Positions 8,185-17,290 of a stretch of DNA of 64,000 bases are shown in pieces; position 1 is the stretch's first letter; each line of letters opens with the position of its first letter. Origin of the DNA: Enterobacteriaceae bacterium RIT691 (GTDB lineage Bacteria > Pseudomonadota > Gammaproteobacteria > Enterobacterales > Enterobacteriaceae); NCBI GenBank assembly GCA_009668205.1, contig WJYM01000005.1, positions 124,001-188,000 of the forward strand, written 5' to 3'. The notes under the pieces were generated by a model. That model did not search any database and was not told the DNA's origin. It saw only the letters and a program-made list of their open reading frames with translations. The translations under genes and the position numbers were made by a program.

Positions 8185-9064
8185 AGCTATTCTCTGACTT
8201 TGTTCCGGCAATGTCCGACAGATAAAGTTTGTTTTTGTCCTCCGTCAGGAGGGCACTGAACAGTTCAGCCTTACCGATATTCACCGAATACCGCTCCGGC
8301 AGCGCGATAGGCAAAATGTCACCCGGTTTTATGTGGGTGAGTTCGGCAACGCTCAGCGACAGTTCTGCAATTTTGGCCGTCAGGGTGAGCGGCAGCGTGT
8401 TAATCACTTCAGCAATCACAGCCTGCTTTTTCGCCTTCCGGGCGGCAACGTCCAGGGGTTCACTGGCGTTACGGATGTCCTGCTGACGCAGGGCATTAAG
8501 GATAAAATCGGTATGGGCATCATCGAGGAAAATAGAGAAACGACTTCCCTCGGCCCCATCCAGCATGAAGGTGATTTTATAGGTCCACTGCGTTTGCACG
8601 CCCATATTATCCGGGGCGATGGTCAGGGCTAACCCGGAGCTGTCTTTATCAAAAATCATCTCGAGAATATCCTGCGCGAGGCGATTTTTGAGTCGGGTTT
8701 CTGTTTTGGTAGGCAGCTCATTCTCTTCGGATGATTGAACATCCAGGTAACCTTCCAGACCATAGAAATTACCGAGCAGGGTCAACAGCAACGGACGCTC
8801 TATATCAAACGCTAACTGCCCAACCTCTGAGGTGAACAATTCAGCAGTTTTATTGTTGACATCCATTTCACAATCAATGCGCTTCAGTGAAATATACGAG
8901 CGATGCTTTTTAAGAAAATAGTTATTCAGCCGTGAATCCAGCGTGTCAAACTTGCTGACAAAGATAGTCTGCAGACGATGGTAAGGGCGCCCAAGACGGT
9001 TTCCTTCCAGTTTGAAGATGCCCGGTGTTTGACTGTACTTTAACATAGTACGCGTTCTCTGCAT
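8177..9064 (-). CDS. fliM: FliM-type C-ring switch protein without a CheY-binding N-terminus (LfiM)
   Basis: 295 aa against about 334 for polar/peritrichous FliM. The middle CheC-like domain (LGRPYHRLQTIFVSKFDTLD onward, with degenerate GGxG) and the C-terminal SpoA domain (LPLTLTAKIAELSLSVAELT, IKPGDILPIALPE) are present. The N-terminal peptide that binds phospho-CheY (LSQ-E-DALL in well studied FliM) is absent; the protein begins almost directly with the middle domain. First gene of the fliM-to-flhA operon. ATG at 9046 is an alternative start six codons later. Confidence 0.87.
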   Translation of the reverse strand: MQRTRTMLKYSQTPGIFKLEGNRLGRPYHRLQTIFVSKFDTLDSRLNNYFLKKHRSYISLKRIDCEMDVNNKTAELFTSEVGQLAFDIERPLLLTLLGNFYGLEGYLDVQSSEENELPTKTETRLKNRLAQDILEMIFDKDSSGLALTIAPDNMGVQTQWTYKITFMLDGAEGSRFSIFLDDAHTDFILNALRQQDIRNASEPLDVAARKAKKQAVIAEVINTLPLTLTAKIAELSLSVAELTHIKPGDILPIALPERYSVNIGKAELFSALLTEDKNKLYLSDIAGTKSENSYE

Positions 9065-9446
9065 TTTTCTCTGTATAGCGAATTATCGGCATCAGCCTGC
9101 TGATGGAAATAACGCGCTTGTTTAAATAATAAACTCGTGAGCATGTAGCCACGATAAGCGCGGATAATGACACATAAAAGACAGCACGCAAATTTAACCT
9201 TTAGCCCTCAGGCACTGCAATCAAAAATCATTATTAATGCATAAATTCTGCAATTAAACCCACTAAAACAAACAGCGTAAAAACACGCCACCATCACACC
9301 AAGTCACTGTTATGCAAGGATAATATTTTTTTAATGCATTAATGTGATCTTTGTTTTATGCGCAATGTTAGTATCAGCCCACATTTTTATCGTCTTTGAT
9401 TAACCCGATTACGGCATCCGTGCTCACGCAAAGAAAAGAGTCATTT
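9065..9446. promoter_or_regulatory. AT-rich divergent control region between fliM and lafK
   Basis: No gene in these 382 bases. The master genes of both divergent operons start from here. The motif TTAATGCAT occurs twice: TTAATGCATAA at 9234-9244 and the perfect palindrome TTAATGCATTAA at 9331-9342, 97 bases apart. I found no -24/-12 element on either strand, so fliM and lafK are probably read by sigma70, with the repeated motif as a possible regulator site. The high AT content would suit H-NS silencing (inference). Confidence 0.5.
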
Positions 9447-10454
9447 ATGCTTGATATTATTGCCACTGACAATCGTACTCTTAACGTACTGACATTAGCG
9501 AAAAAAGTTGCTGCTTTTAATGTCCCGGTATTAATCCAGGGAGAAACCGGCACAGGAAAAGAATATATTACAAAATATATTCATGCTAACGCATTTGCGG
9601 AAGGGCAGGATGCACCTTATATCGGAGTTAACTGTGCCGCCATTCCAGAAAATATGCTGGAATCCACCTTGTTCGGTTATGAGAAAGGTGCCTTTACCGG
9701 TGCAACGCATTCTGTCGCCGGAAAGCTGGAAATGGCAAATAAAGGCACGTTGCTTCTCGATGAAATCGGCGATTTGCCTCTAACCTTACAGGCAAAATTG
9801 CTCCGTGTACTGCAGGAAAATAAAGTAGAACGCCTGGGCGGACACCGCCAAATCGCGCTGTCTTTTCGTCTGATTGCCTGCACCAATAAAAATCTGGCGG
9901 TTGAAGTGGCGGAAGGTCGTTTCCGTGAAGACTTATTCTATCGTCTCAATGTGGTGAGCATTGATGTGCCGCCGCTGCGCGAACGCCGGGACGATATTCT
10001 GCCGTTGGCCAGACACTTCATTCAAAAATATACCGCGATGCTCGGACGAAACGTTCAGCTCTCTGAATCGGCACGACGTTCAATGATCACCCATGACTGG
10101 CCGGGAAACGTCCGTGAACTGGAAAACGCCATCCAGCGAGGAATGATCATGAACCGTGATGGTGTCATTTATCCGGACCTGTTAGGGATCCCTCAGACTA
10201 CCCCTATCACCCATGCCGAACGGCCCGTGAGTGAAACGTCTGCCGTACAGCCCACGCCGGTTCCCCCTATCGCGGCTGAAAACAGCAACCTGCGCCTGCA
10301 TGGCCGCGTGGCTCAGTATCAGTACATTGCAGACCTGATGCGTAAGTATCAGGGAAATAAATCAAAAATTGCCGATCTCCTGGGGATTACTCCGCGAGCT
10401 CTTCGTTATCGACTGGCTTCGATGCGAAAGCATGGAATCGAAATTTTTTCTTAA
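9447..10454 (+). CDS. lafK: LafK, sigma54-dependent activator of lateral flagellar genes
   Basis: 335 aa from ATG at 9447, preceded by AAGAG at good spacing; a longer frame from TTG at 9396 lacks a ribosome site. The AAA+ domain begins almost at residue 1: Walker A GETGTGKE (32-39), the sigma54-contact loop GAFTGA (81-86), Walker B GTLLLDEIGDL (100-110), and DWPGNVRELENA of the sensor-2 region. A linker rich in Pro follows, then a Fis-type helix-turn-helix at the C-terminus (NKSKIADLLGITPRALRYRL). There is no N-terminal regulatory domain, so activity may be set by amount or by another protein. A matching -24/-12 promoter lies before flgB. lafK heads the fliE-J gene run with a 42-base gap. Confidence 0.92.
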   Translation: MLDIIATDNRTLNVLTLAKKVAAFNVPVLIQGETGTGKEYITKYIHANAFAEGQDAPYIGVNCAAIPENMLESTLFGYEKGAFTGATHSVAGKLEMANKGTLLLDEIGDLPLTLQAKLLRVLQENKVERLGGHRQIALSFRLIACTNKNLAVEVAEGRFREDLFYRLNVVSIDVPPLRERRDDILPLARHFIQKYTAMLGRNVQLSESARRSMITHDWPGNVRELENAIQRGMIMNRDGVIYPDLLGIPQTTPITHAERPVSETSAVQPTPVPPIAAENSNLRLHGRVAQYQYIADLMRKYQGNKSKIADLLGITPRALRYRLASMRKHGIEIFS

Positions 10455-10496
10455 GCTGCACACACCCCTACAAGGACCGTTTTTTTAAGGCATGCC

Positions 10497-10859
10497 ATGA
10501 ATACGTTAATGATTTCTCCCGCCAGTACGATGCAAACGGAGATGATGCAGGACATGACCCAGATGAGGACGGTAGCGGATGCTCCCGTCCTTCCTGCTAT
10601 GCACTCCACGCCAGCCGCAGGGGGACTCGCCGTATCCAGTCCTTCTTTTAGTCACATCATGAGCAGCGCGCTGCATCGCGTGGATGGTTATGAACACACG
10701 GCGCAGGCACAGCAAACCGCCATTGATATGGGAAAAAGCGACGATCTCGCCGGAGCGATGATCGCCAGCCAGCAGGCTTCACTGTCGTTTTCCGCTCTGG
10801 TCCAGGTGCGCAACAAAGTCGCCTCTGGCATTAACGATTTAATGAGTATGTCCATTTAA
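10497..10859 (+). CDS. fliE: FliE, MS-ring/rod junction protein (LfiE)
   Basis: 120 aa, slightly longer than the usual ~104 because of an N-terminal Met/Thr-rich extension. The C-terminal half carries the FliE signature (GKSDDLAGAMIASQQASLSFSALVQVRNK), which forms the coiled helices that link the MS-ring to the proximal rod. First structural gene after lafK, four bases before fliF. Confidence 0.92.
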   Translation: MNTLMISPASTMQTEMMQDMTQMRTVADAPVLPAMHSTPAAGGLAVSSPSFSHIMSSALHRVDGYEHTAQAQQTAIDMGKSDDLAGAMIASQQASLSFSALVQVRNKVASGINDLMSMSI

Positions 10860-10862
10860 TCC

Positions 10863-12518
10863 ATGAATCAGAATCTCCTCGAAAAAGCACGTCAATGGCT
10901 GGCGGTCATCATGACCCGGCTGGACGGTAAAAAGCGCGTCGCCTTGTTCGCCATCGCCGCCATCGCGGCAACGGCCATTATTTCAGCCATCATCCTTGGG
11001 GGTAACTACGGCTATGTGGCGCTGTACGGCAGCCAGCAAAATATCCCTGTCTCCCAGGTCATCTCGGTCCTCGATGAAAGCAAAATTGACTACCGCATCG
11101 ATCCGCAGAGCGGGCAGATCCTGGTCGCGGAAGATGCCCTCTCCCAGGTACGAATGACCCTCGCCGCCAAAGGCGTGCAGGCCATTTCGCCGGAGGGCTA
11201 CAAGCTGATGGATAAAGACGAGGTGTTAGGCGCCAGCCAGTTTGTACAGAATATCCGCTACAAACGCAGCCTCGAAGGTGAAATGGCGAAGAGCATTATG
11301 TCTCTGGATGCCGTTGAAAACGCCCGCGTCCATCTGGCACTCAACGAAGACAGCTCTTTCGTGGTCAGTGAGCAGCCGAAGAATAGCGCCTCCGTGGTGG
11401 TCCGAATGCATTACGGCAACACCCTGAGCCTCGACCAGGTCAACGCCATTATTCATCTGGTTTCTGGCAGTGTCCCTGGGCTACTCCCCGGCCAGGTCAC
11501 GGTGGTTGATCAGTCCGGTAACCTGCTGTCCGACGGGGTGAGCGACGGTGAAGGCTCCCGTGCGTTGACGCGTAAAAATGACCAGGTACTGAAAGAGATT
11601 CAGAGCAAGACCCGCGCCAGCATTAATAACCTGCTCACTTCTCTGGTGGGTGAAGGTAACTACCGTGTCAGCGTAATGCCGCAGATTGACCTCAGCACCG
11701 TAGAAGAGACACAGGAAAATTACGGTGATACCCCGAAAGTCAGCCGCGAAGAAAAGGCCGAAGATCGCAATACCGATCAGCTGGCGCTGGGGATCCCAGG
11801 CTCGCTGAGCAACCGTCCGCCGGTGGCACCAAACGCGAACGCTCCGGCTCCAACGACCCGCCAGCCCGCACAGCTTTCGCAGCATACCGAAAATAAAAGC
11901 GATTACGCTTACGACCGTAACGTGAAGCATATTCAACATCCAGGCTTCACCGTAACCCGTCTTAACGTGGCGGTGGTGCTCAACCGCAATTCCACCTTCG
12001 TGAAGAACTGGAGCGACCCGCAGATCCAGCAGATAACCACCATGCTCAATACCGCGGCCGGCATCGACAGCAATCGTGGCGATACCCTGACCCTTTCGCT
12101 GATGAGTTTTGTGCCGCCGTCTGAAAACAATTATCCGAAACTGCCCTGGTGGCAGGACAGCAATGTGCTTAATTGGGCGCGTCTGATCGGTACCGGATTA
12201 TTGGCCCTTCTGGTGCTGCTGTTCGTCGTGCGTCCAATGATGAAACGTATGGCTGCCGCCCGCGACGAGCGTAAGGCACTGGCCGTTGAGGCGGCAAACC
12301 AGGCCACGCTGCTCGATGCGAAAACAGAGGAAGCCACGGGCAACGTTCGCGAATTCCAGCTGCCTGCCCTGCCGGTGGATGAACCTCTGCCGTCGCCATC
12401 CTCCGGGCTGGAAGCGAAACTGGAATACCTGCAAAAACTGGCGATTGAAGATACCGATCGCGTAGCGGAAGTCATCAGACAGTGGATTACAAGCAATGAG
12501 CGAATTGAAAACAAGTAA
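10863..12518 (+). CDS. fliF: FliF, flagellar MS-ring protein (LfiF)
   Basis: 551 aa. Two membrane helices (about residues 25-48 and 442-462) bracket a periplasmic region with the ring-building motifs of the YscJ/FliF family (QNIPVSQVISVLDESKIDYR). The cytoplasmic C-terminus, ending in EDTDRVAEVIRQWI, is the FliG-binding helix and overlaps the fliG start by 23 bases. FliF is the platform on which the C-ring and the export gate assemble. Confidence 0.95.
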   Translation: MNQNLLEKARQWLAVIMTRLDGKKRVALFAIAAIAATAIISAIILGGNYGYVALYGSQQNIPVSQVISVLDESKIDYRIDPQSGQILVAEDALSQVRMTLAAKGVQAISPEGYKLMDKDEVLGASQFVQNIRYKRSLEGEMAKSIMSLDAVENARVHLALNEDSSFVVSEQPKNSASVVVRMHYGNTLSLDQVNAIIHLVSGSVPGLLPGQVTVVDQSGNLLSDGVSDGEGSRALTRKNDQVLKEIQSKTRASINNLLTSLVGEGNYRVSVMPQIDLSTVEETQENYGDTPKVSREEKAEDRNTDQLALGIPGSLSNRPPVAPNANAPAPTTRQPAQLSQHTENKSDYAYDRNVKHIQHPGFTVTRLNVAVVLNRNSTFVKNWSDPQIQQITTMLNTAAGIDSNRGDTLTLSLMSFVPPSENNYPKLPWWQDSNVLNWARLIGTGLLALLVLLFVVRPMMKRMAAARDERKALAVEAANQATLLDAKTEEATGNVREFQLPALPVDEPLPSPSSGLEAKLEYLQKLAIEDTDRVAEVIRQWITSNERIENK

Positions 12519-13503
12519 AAGCAACCTGCTGGAGCAATCGGCAATTCTGTTGCTCTGTCTGGGTGAAGAAGCCGCCGCGACGGTGATGAGTAAGCTTACG
12601 CGCGAAGAAGTGGTGCGTCTGAGTGAGCATATGGCCCGTCTGTCAGGGGTCAAAGTGAATCAGGCCCGCCAGGTCATCAACAACTTCTTTGATGAATTCA
12701 GCGAGCAGAGTGGCATCAATGGCGCTTCACGCTCAATGCTGGAAGGGATCCTCAGTAAAGCGCTCGGCAGCGAGATTGCCAGCGGCGTCATCAACGGGAT
12801 TTATGGCGATGAAATTCGTTCCCGTATGGCGCGCTTACAGTGGGTTGAACCTCGCCAGCTGGCGCTGCTGATTGCCGAAGAACACCTTCAGCTGCAGGCC
12901 GTTTTCCTGGCGTTTCTGACGCCGGATATCGCGGCTGAAGTGCTGCTGTACATGAACGAGTCCGTGCGCAACGAGATCCTGTATCGCGTCGCCAAGCTGA
13001 ATGACGTTAACCGCGACGTTATCGATGAACTCGATCGCCTGATCGAACGTGGGCTGGCCGTTCTTGCTGAACACGGTTCTAAGATTAAAGGCATCAAGCA
13101 GGCCGCCGACATCGTCAACCGTATCCAGGACGATCAGCAAATCATCCTGGAGCAGCTGGCCGAGCGTGACGGTGAAATTCTGATCCAGCTGCAGGATGAA
13201 ATGTATGACTTCTTCATCCTTGGCCGCCAGAATGACGACGTGCGCCGTAAGCTGCTGGAAGAGATCCCTATCGAAGACTGGGCGGTGGCGCTGAAAGGCA
13301 CCGAAACCTCACTGCGCCGCGCCATTTATGCCGCCATGCCGCGTCGTCAGGTCCAACAACTGGAAAGCATTACTGCCCGCCTGGGGCCCGTCCCTATCAG
13401 CCGAATCGAGCAGATTCGCCGGGAAATTATGTCCGTCGCTCGTGAACTGGAAGAAGCAGGCGAAATTCAGCTGCAGCTGTTCGCAGAACGCACAGAGGAG
13501 TAA
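12496..13503 (+). CDS. fliG: FliG, C-ring torque protein (LfiG)
   Basis: 335 aa, normal length. The N-terminal FliF-binding domain, middle armadillo domain and C-terminal torque domain are all present. The charged C-terminal helix that meets the stator is visible (IQLQDEMYDFFILGRQNDDVRRKLLEEIP; Lys/Arg and Asp/Glu pattern conserved) and the EHPQ-like motif is replaced by VEPRQLALLIAEEH. Overlaps fliF and ends five bases before fliH, in the same operon. Confidence 0.94.
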   Translation: MSELKTSKSNLLEQSAILLLCLGEEAAATVMSKLTREEVVRLSEHMARLSGVKVNQARQVINNFFDEFSEQSGINGASRSMLEGILSKALGSEIASGVINGIYGDEIRSRMARLQWVEPRQLALLIAEEHLQLQAVFLAFLTPDIAAEVLLYMNESVRNEILYRVAKLNDVNRDVIDELDRLIERGLAVLAEHGSKIKGIKQAADIVNRIQDDQQIILEQLAERDGEILIQLQDEMYDFFILGRQNDDVRRKLLEEIPIEDWAVALKGTETSLRRAIYAAMPRRQVQQLESITARLGPVPISRIEQIRREIMSVARELEEAGEIQLQLFAERTEE

Positions 13504-13508
13504 GCGCA

Positions 13509-14234
13509 ATGGCATTAGAAACGTTACGCGGCCGCTTTCGCCAGTACCGCTTTCCGGCACTGAACGCACAGCCGGACGCGCCACAGAGCCAGGACGAGCA
13601 TTTGCTGCATCAGGCGCTGGTGGTCGAACATCAGCAGCAGCTTCGGGATGGCTATCAGGAAGGCTTTAAGCGCGGCCTGGAGGAAGGCCAAAGCGAGGGC
13701 CTGCAGCAGGGATTACGTCAGGGTAGCGAGCAGGGGATGAGTGAAGGGCTGCGTAAGGGTTACACCGACGGCAGCCTCGCGGCACAGAAAGAGGGGCAAC
13801 AACAGTTTGCCCTCGCCGCTGCGCCGCTGAACCGTATCGCGGGTCAGGTCAATGACTACCTGAGCACCATTCAGCGCAAACAGCGTGATGATCTGCTGCA
13901 ATTGGTGGAAAAAGTGACCCGTCAGGTGATTCGCTGCGAGCTGGCGCTTCAGCCCACTCAACTGCTCTCCATTATTGAAGAAGCGCTCTCGGCGCTGCCT
14001 TCAGTACCGGAATCACTGCAGGTCATGCTGAGCAGTGAGGAATTTGAACGTATTCATAACGTCGCGCCGGAAAAGGTCAGCGAATGGGGGTTAACGCCCT
14101 CCACGACGCTCCAGTCCGGTGAGTGCCGGATTGTCACCGAGACTTCCGAGCTGGATGTCGGCTGTGAACACCGCCTGGATCAATGCATGACAGCGATTAA
14201 AGATACGCTGAACCCGGAGCAAAAGGATGCATGA
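13509..14234 (+). CDS. fliH: FliH, regulator of the export ATPase, with a long GxxxG repeat (LfiH)
   Basis: 241 aa. FliH binds FliI as a dimer and links it to FliN. Residues ~45-100 show an unusually regular series of Gly every four residues (GYQEGFKRGLEEGQSEGLQQ and further), the known FliH GxxxG helix-packing repeat, here about a dozen steps. The C-terminal domain (LQLVEKVTRQVIRCELALQP) is the V-ATPase E-subunit-like part. Its stop overlaps the fliI start. Confidence 0.9.
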   Translation: MALETLRGRFRQYRFPALNAQPDAPQSQDEHLLHQALVVEHQQQLRDGYQEGFKRGLEEGQSEGLQQGLRQGSEQGMSEGLRKGYTDGSLAAQKEGQQQFALAAAPLNRIAGQVNDYLSTIQRKQRDDLLQLVEKVTRQVIRCELALQPTQLLSIIEEALSALPSVPESLQVMLSSEEFERIHNVAPEKVSEWGLTPSTTLQSGECRIVTETSELDVGCEHRLDQCMTAIKDTLNPEQKDA

Positions 14235-15573
14235 GTTACCCGGGGTAGCGGATGCCTTACGTTCCATTGATGCTATCCCGTTGGTACGCCAGTCGGGCCG
14301 ATTGGTACGGGTCAGTGGGATCCTGCTGGAAAGCGTTGGCTGTCAGCTGGCGACGGGTCAGCTCTGTCGTATCGAAAGCGCTGGCAATGAAGATATCGAG
14401 GCACAGGCGGTCGGCTTCGATCGTGACGTCACCTACCTGATGCCGTTTAAGCAGCCTGTCGGACTGATGGCAGGCGCCCGGGTTTTTCCTCAGGATAAAG
14501 CCCGGGAGGTGCAAATCGGCGAAAGCTGGCTTGGCCGCATCGTCAACGGACTCGGTGAGCCGATGGATGGCAAAGGGCGTCTCGGCGGCAGTGAACAACT
14601 GCCCGCGCAGCCTCCTGCCGTCAATCCCCTCACCCGCCAGCCGGTCTGCGAACCTTTGGATGTCGGCGTTCGTGCCATCAATGGCCTGCTGACCATTGGC
14701 AAGGGCCAGCGCGTGGGACTGATGGCCGGCAGCGGCGTCGGCAAAAGCGTGCTGCTGGGGATGATCACCCGTCAGACCGAAGCCCAGATAGTGGTTGTGG
14801 GTTTGATTGGCGAACGTGGCCGAGAGGTCAAAGAGTTTATTGATCACTCCTTAGGCCCGGAAAGCCTCGCGAAATCGATTGTGGTAGCGGCCCCCGCCGA
14901 TGAATCGCCGCTGATGCGTCTGAAAGCCACAGAGCTGTGCCACTCGATTGCCGCCTGGTTTCGCGATCAGGGTAAAGATGTTCTCCTGCTGATCGATTCT
15001 TTGACCCGCTATGCGATGGCGCAAAGGGAAATTGCCCTCTCTCTGGGTGAACCCCCTGCGACAAAAGGCTATCCGCCTTCTGCATTTGGGATGATCCCTC
15101 GTCTGGTCGAAAGCGCGGGCAACAGCGAGAGTCAGGGCTCAATGACCGCCATCTACACGGTCCTCGCGGAAGGCGATGACCAACAGGATCCGATTGTCGA
15201 TTGCGCCCGTGCGGTTCTGGATGGCCATATCGTGCTGACCCGTAAACTGGCAGAGTCCGGGCACTATCCGGCGATTGATATTGGACAGTCGATTAGCCGA
15301 TGTATGAATCAGGTGACGCCGCGGGACCATCAGCTTTCCGCACGCCAGTTCAAACAAAACTACGCCAGCTATATGGAAATTAAGCCGTTGATCCCGTTAG
15401 GCGGATATGTCGCCGGATCGGATGCGGTCGTCGATAAAGCCGTGAAAAACTATCCCGCTATCGAGCGCTTTTTACGCCAGGATGTGGCGGAGCCCGCGGC
15501 ACTCGCCAGCGTTCAGCAGAGCCTGCAGGCGCTCTTCCCGGTGGGGAAAAATGCAAAGGCTAAGAAAGCATGA
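14227..15573 (+). CDS. fliI: FliI, flagellum-specific export ATPase (LfiI)
   Basis: 448 aa. F1-ATPase beta-like enzyme that unloads export substrates from chaperones. Walker A AGSGVGKS at residues 167-174, catalytic GERGREV, Walker B VLLLIDSLTRYAMAQ and the arginine-containing REIALSLGEPPATKGYPPS are intact. The ATG lies inside the fliH stop region with GGAG seven bases upstream. Its end overlaps fliJ as ATGA. Confidence 0.95.
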   Translation: MHELPGVADALRSIDAIPLVRQSGRLVRVSGILLESVGCQLATGQLCRIESAGNEDIEAQAVGFDRDVTYLMPFKQPVGLMAGARVFPQDKAREVQIGESWLGRIVNGLGEPMDGKGRLGGSEQLPAQPPAVNPLTRQPVCEPLDVGVRAINGLLTIGKGQRVGLMAGSGVGKSVLLGMITRQTEAQIVVVGLIGERGREVKEFIDHSLGPESLAKSIVVAAPADESPLMRLKATELCHSIAAWFRDQGKDVLLLIDSLTRYAMAQREIALSLGEPPATKGYPPSAFGMIPRLVESAGNSESQGSMTAIYTVLAEGDDQQDPIVDCARAVLDGHIVLTRKLAESGHYPAIDIGQSISRCMNQVTPRDHQLSARQFKQNYASYMEIKPLIPLGGYVAGSDAVVDKAVKNYPAIERFLRQDVAEPAALASVQQSLQALFPVGKNAKAKKA

Positions 15574-16004
15574 AACAGATGATTGAGACGCTGAAGCAGC
15601 TGCAGCGGATCCGTGACAAATCGGTCCAGGATTTTACCGTACAGCTGGCAAAGCAAAAGCAGGTCGGCCAGGGATTTGAAAATAATATCCGCTCGCTGAA
15701 TCTGCTTTTACAAAAGACGACCCCTGCTGCTACCGAAATCCACAGCCCGGAATCACTGAAAAACATCGACGCCTACAAAGGGAGTCTGCACCGGGTGCTG
15801 GCCTGGCAGGAGCAGGAAAAGGCCCTGGCCCAGTTGAAAGAAGATCGCATCCAGCAGGATCTCATCAGCGCCGCCTGTCAGGAGAAAGTGGTCAGCATGA
15901 CGCTGGATTCACAGCGTGACCACCTGGCGCGGGAAACGGATGCACGCCAGCAAAAAGTTCTCGATGATATGGCAAGCCAGTGCTGGTCTCGCCAGCAGAA
16001 GTAA
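15570..16004 (+). CDS. fliJ: FliJ-like export chaperone (LfiJ)
   Basis: 144 aa, predicted almost wholly helical coiled coil with many Gln, Lys and Glu residues, as in FliJ, the stalk-like partner that couples FliI to FlhA. Sequence identity within the family is low, so the call rests mostly on length, coiled-coil nature and position directly after fliI with an ATGA overlap. Last gene of the lafK-fliE-J run. Confidence 0.82.
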   Translation: MKQMIETLKQLQRIRDKSVQDFTVQLAKQKQVGQGFENNIRSLNLLLQKTTPAATEIHSPESLKNIDAYKGSLHRVLAWQEQEKALAQLKEDRIQQDLISAACQEKVVSMTLDSQRDHLARETDARQQKVLDDMASQCWSRQQK

Positions 16005-16387
16005 GTCGAAATTCTCCCCCTCTCGCGCAAATGAACATCGCCAATCGAGAATAAATCCCAAGCGGATTAACGTTTACACAATCATTTATTATTAAATTTA
16101 ATCGCTTAAAAAATAGTATTTATACCCTCAATTCTTTGACCTCGCCCCAGTAATCAGACAAGTTTACACCATCTGCAATATTATGTTACAGGTACACAAA
16201 GGTGTATTATTGTCATCAATATCACTTTGATATAAATTCATATAAGTAATGGACTACGTGCGGGTGAACGTAGCACGGAAGCCAATTATATCCCGTGAGA
16301 GAATGATTAGAATTTAACATTAATTAATTGCCCATTTTGTTAACACTTCCTATCCTGGAACTGCTAATTGCAGAGATTTAACCACAG
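16005..16387 (+). promoter_or_regulatory. AT-rich control region of the ToxR-like gene pair with three inverted repeats
   Basis: No gene here. Three perfect inverted repeats lie in 80 bases: TACAC-aaag-GTGTA (16193-16206), ATATCA-ctt-TGATAT (16219-16233) and CTACGT-N8-ACGTAG (16254-16273). They are candidate binding sites for the winged-helix regulator that follows or for another factor. The AT-richness is well above that of the flanking flagellar genes. No sigma54 or sigma28 site was seen. Confidence 0.45.
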
Positions 16388-17290
16388 ATGATTATCATTA
16401 ACGACTGGAAGATGGATGCTTCCCAGTGTACGCTGACTCATCAAGGAACGGGAGAAACGCTGAGACTGGGAGAATTTCATTCTCTGTTGCTTGAAGTGTT
16501 TATCAGCTATCCCGATACGGTGTTATCCCGAGAGTTTCTGATCGCTGAAGTCTGGAAAAATCGCGTTGTCGGTAGCAACAGTCTACCCACGGCCATTCAT
16601 GCGCTACGTCTGGCACTTGGCGATGACAGCAAACAAAAAGAGATTATCAAAACGATACCTAAAAAAGGGTATTTCCTTAACGGTGAGTTTATCTCTTATT
16701 ATGATAACGAGCCTCATTCATCGTCAGAAAATACCGTTTCAGCGCCTGAAAGCGCGCCTGAAAACAGCCATGAATTGACCATTCCGTCAGGTTCAAACAC
16801 GCTACCCTCTTTATTAAAAAGAAAATTTTACTCAAAATTTATTTTAATACCGGCAGCGTTCTTACTTCTCATTATGAGTATTGCGGCCTGGAAAATGAGC
16901 GATAAGCCCTCGGTGCCTGACCGGGTTGATGTCATTAATGACAACACCGAATTAAATTATTTGGATATGCCAGACAGCCCGCATGTGAAGATAGGCTATA
17001 TGTTTGAGCAGGGGACTGACATCGGAGGAACCGCCATCCTCAATGAGAATGCCCACCCATTAGCGTTACGCCTCGAGCAACTTATGGCTGACAATGATGC
17101 CAGCATAAATGTGTATGTTTATCCCACCATGAATAAAATAGTGCTTGATTCAACGCTCACCAACGGCTGTCACCATACCTGGCAGGTGATATTCCGAATT
17201 GATCACTGGCAACGTGGCTCAGATACACTGGACAACTATATTTATCAGCACGTGGAGAGGACATTGCATGAAATGCCAACGTGTGATTAA
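16388..17290 (+). CDS. lafZ: Membrane-bound winged-helix regulator, ToxR/CadC type (LafZ-like)
   Basis: 300 aa. Residues ~5-100 form an OmpR/PhoB-type winged helix (GETLRLGEFHSLLLEVFI, LSREFLIAEVW, NSLPTAIHALRLALGD, IIKTIPKKGYFL). A Ser/Pro-rich linker precedes one membrane helix at about 150-168 (FILIPAAFLLLIMSIAAW), leaving ~130 residues in the periplasm. That domain has Cys in TNGCHHTW and a second at the very end (MPTCD), a possible disulfide. The next gene starts inside this gene's last codons, so the two are made together. Known Flag-2 loci carry a transmembrane regulator named lafZ in the same region; the symbol rests on that. Confidence 0.78.
   Translation: MIIINDWKMDASQCTLTHQGTGETLRLGEFHSLLLEVFISYPDTVLSREFLIAEVWKNRVVGSNSLPTAIHALRLALGDDSKQKEIIKTIPKKGYFLNGEFISYYDNEPHSSSENTVSAPESAPENSHELTIPSGSNTLPSLLKRKFYSKFILIPAAFLLLIMSIAAWKMSDKPSVPDRVDVINDNTELNYLDMPDSPHVKIGYMFEQGTDIGGTAILNENAHPLALRLEQLMADNDASINVYVYPTMNKIVLDSTLTNGCHHTWQVIFRIDHWQRGSDTLDNYIYQHVERTLHEMPTCD

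Noticed and set aside
13640-13800. Repeat-rich DNA in fliH as a CRISPR or tandem repeat
   Set aside because: It is the coding sequence of the GxxxG helix repeat; base-level units are not conserved.
16081-16240. Sigma70 promoter boxes before the ToxR-like gene (TTGTCA/TATAAA)
   Set aside because: Spacing is 15 bases and other AT-rich matches are as good; not distinctive.
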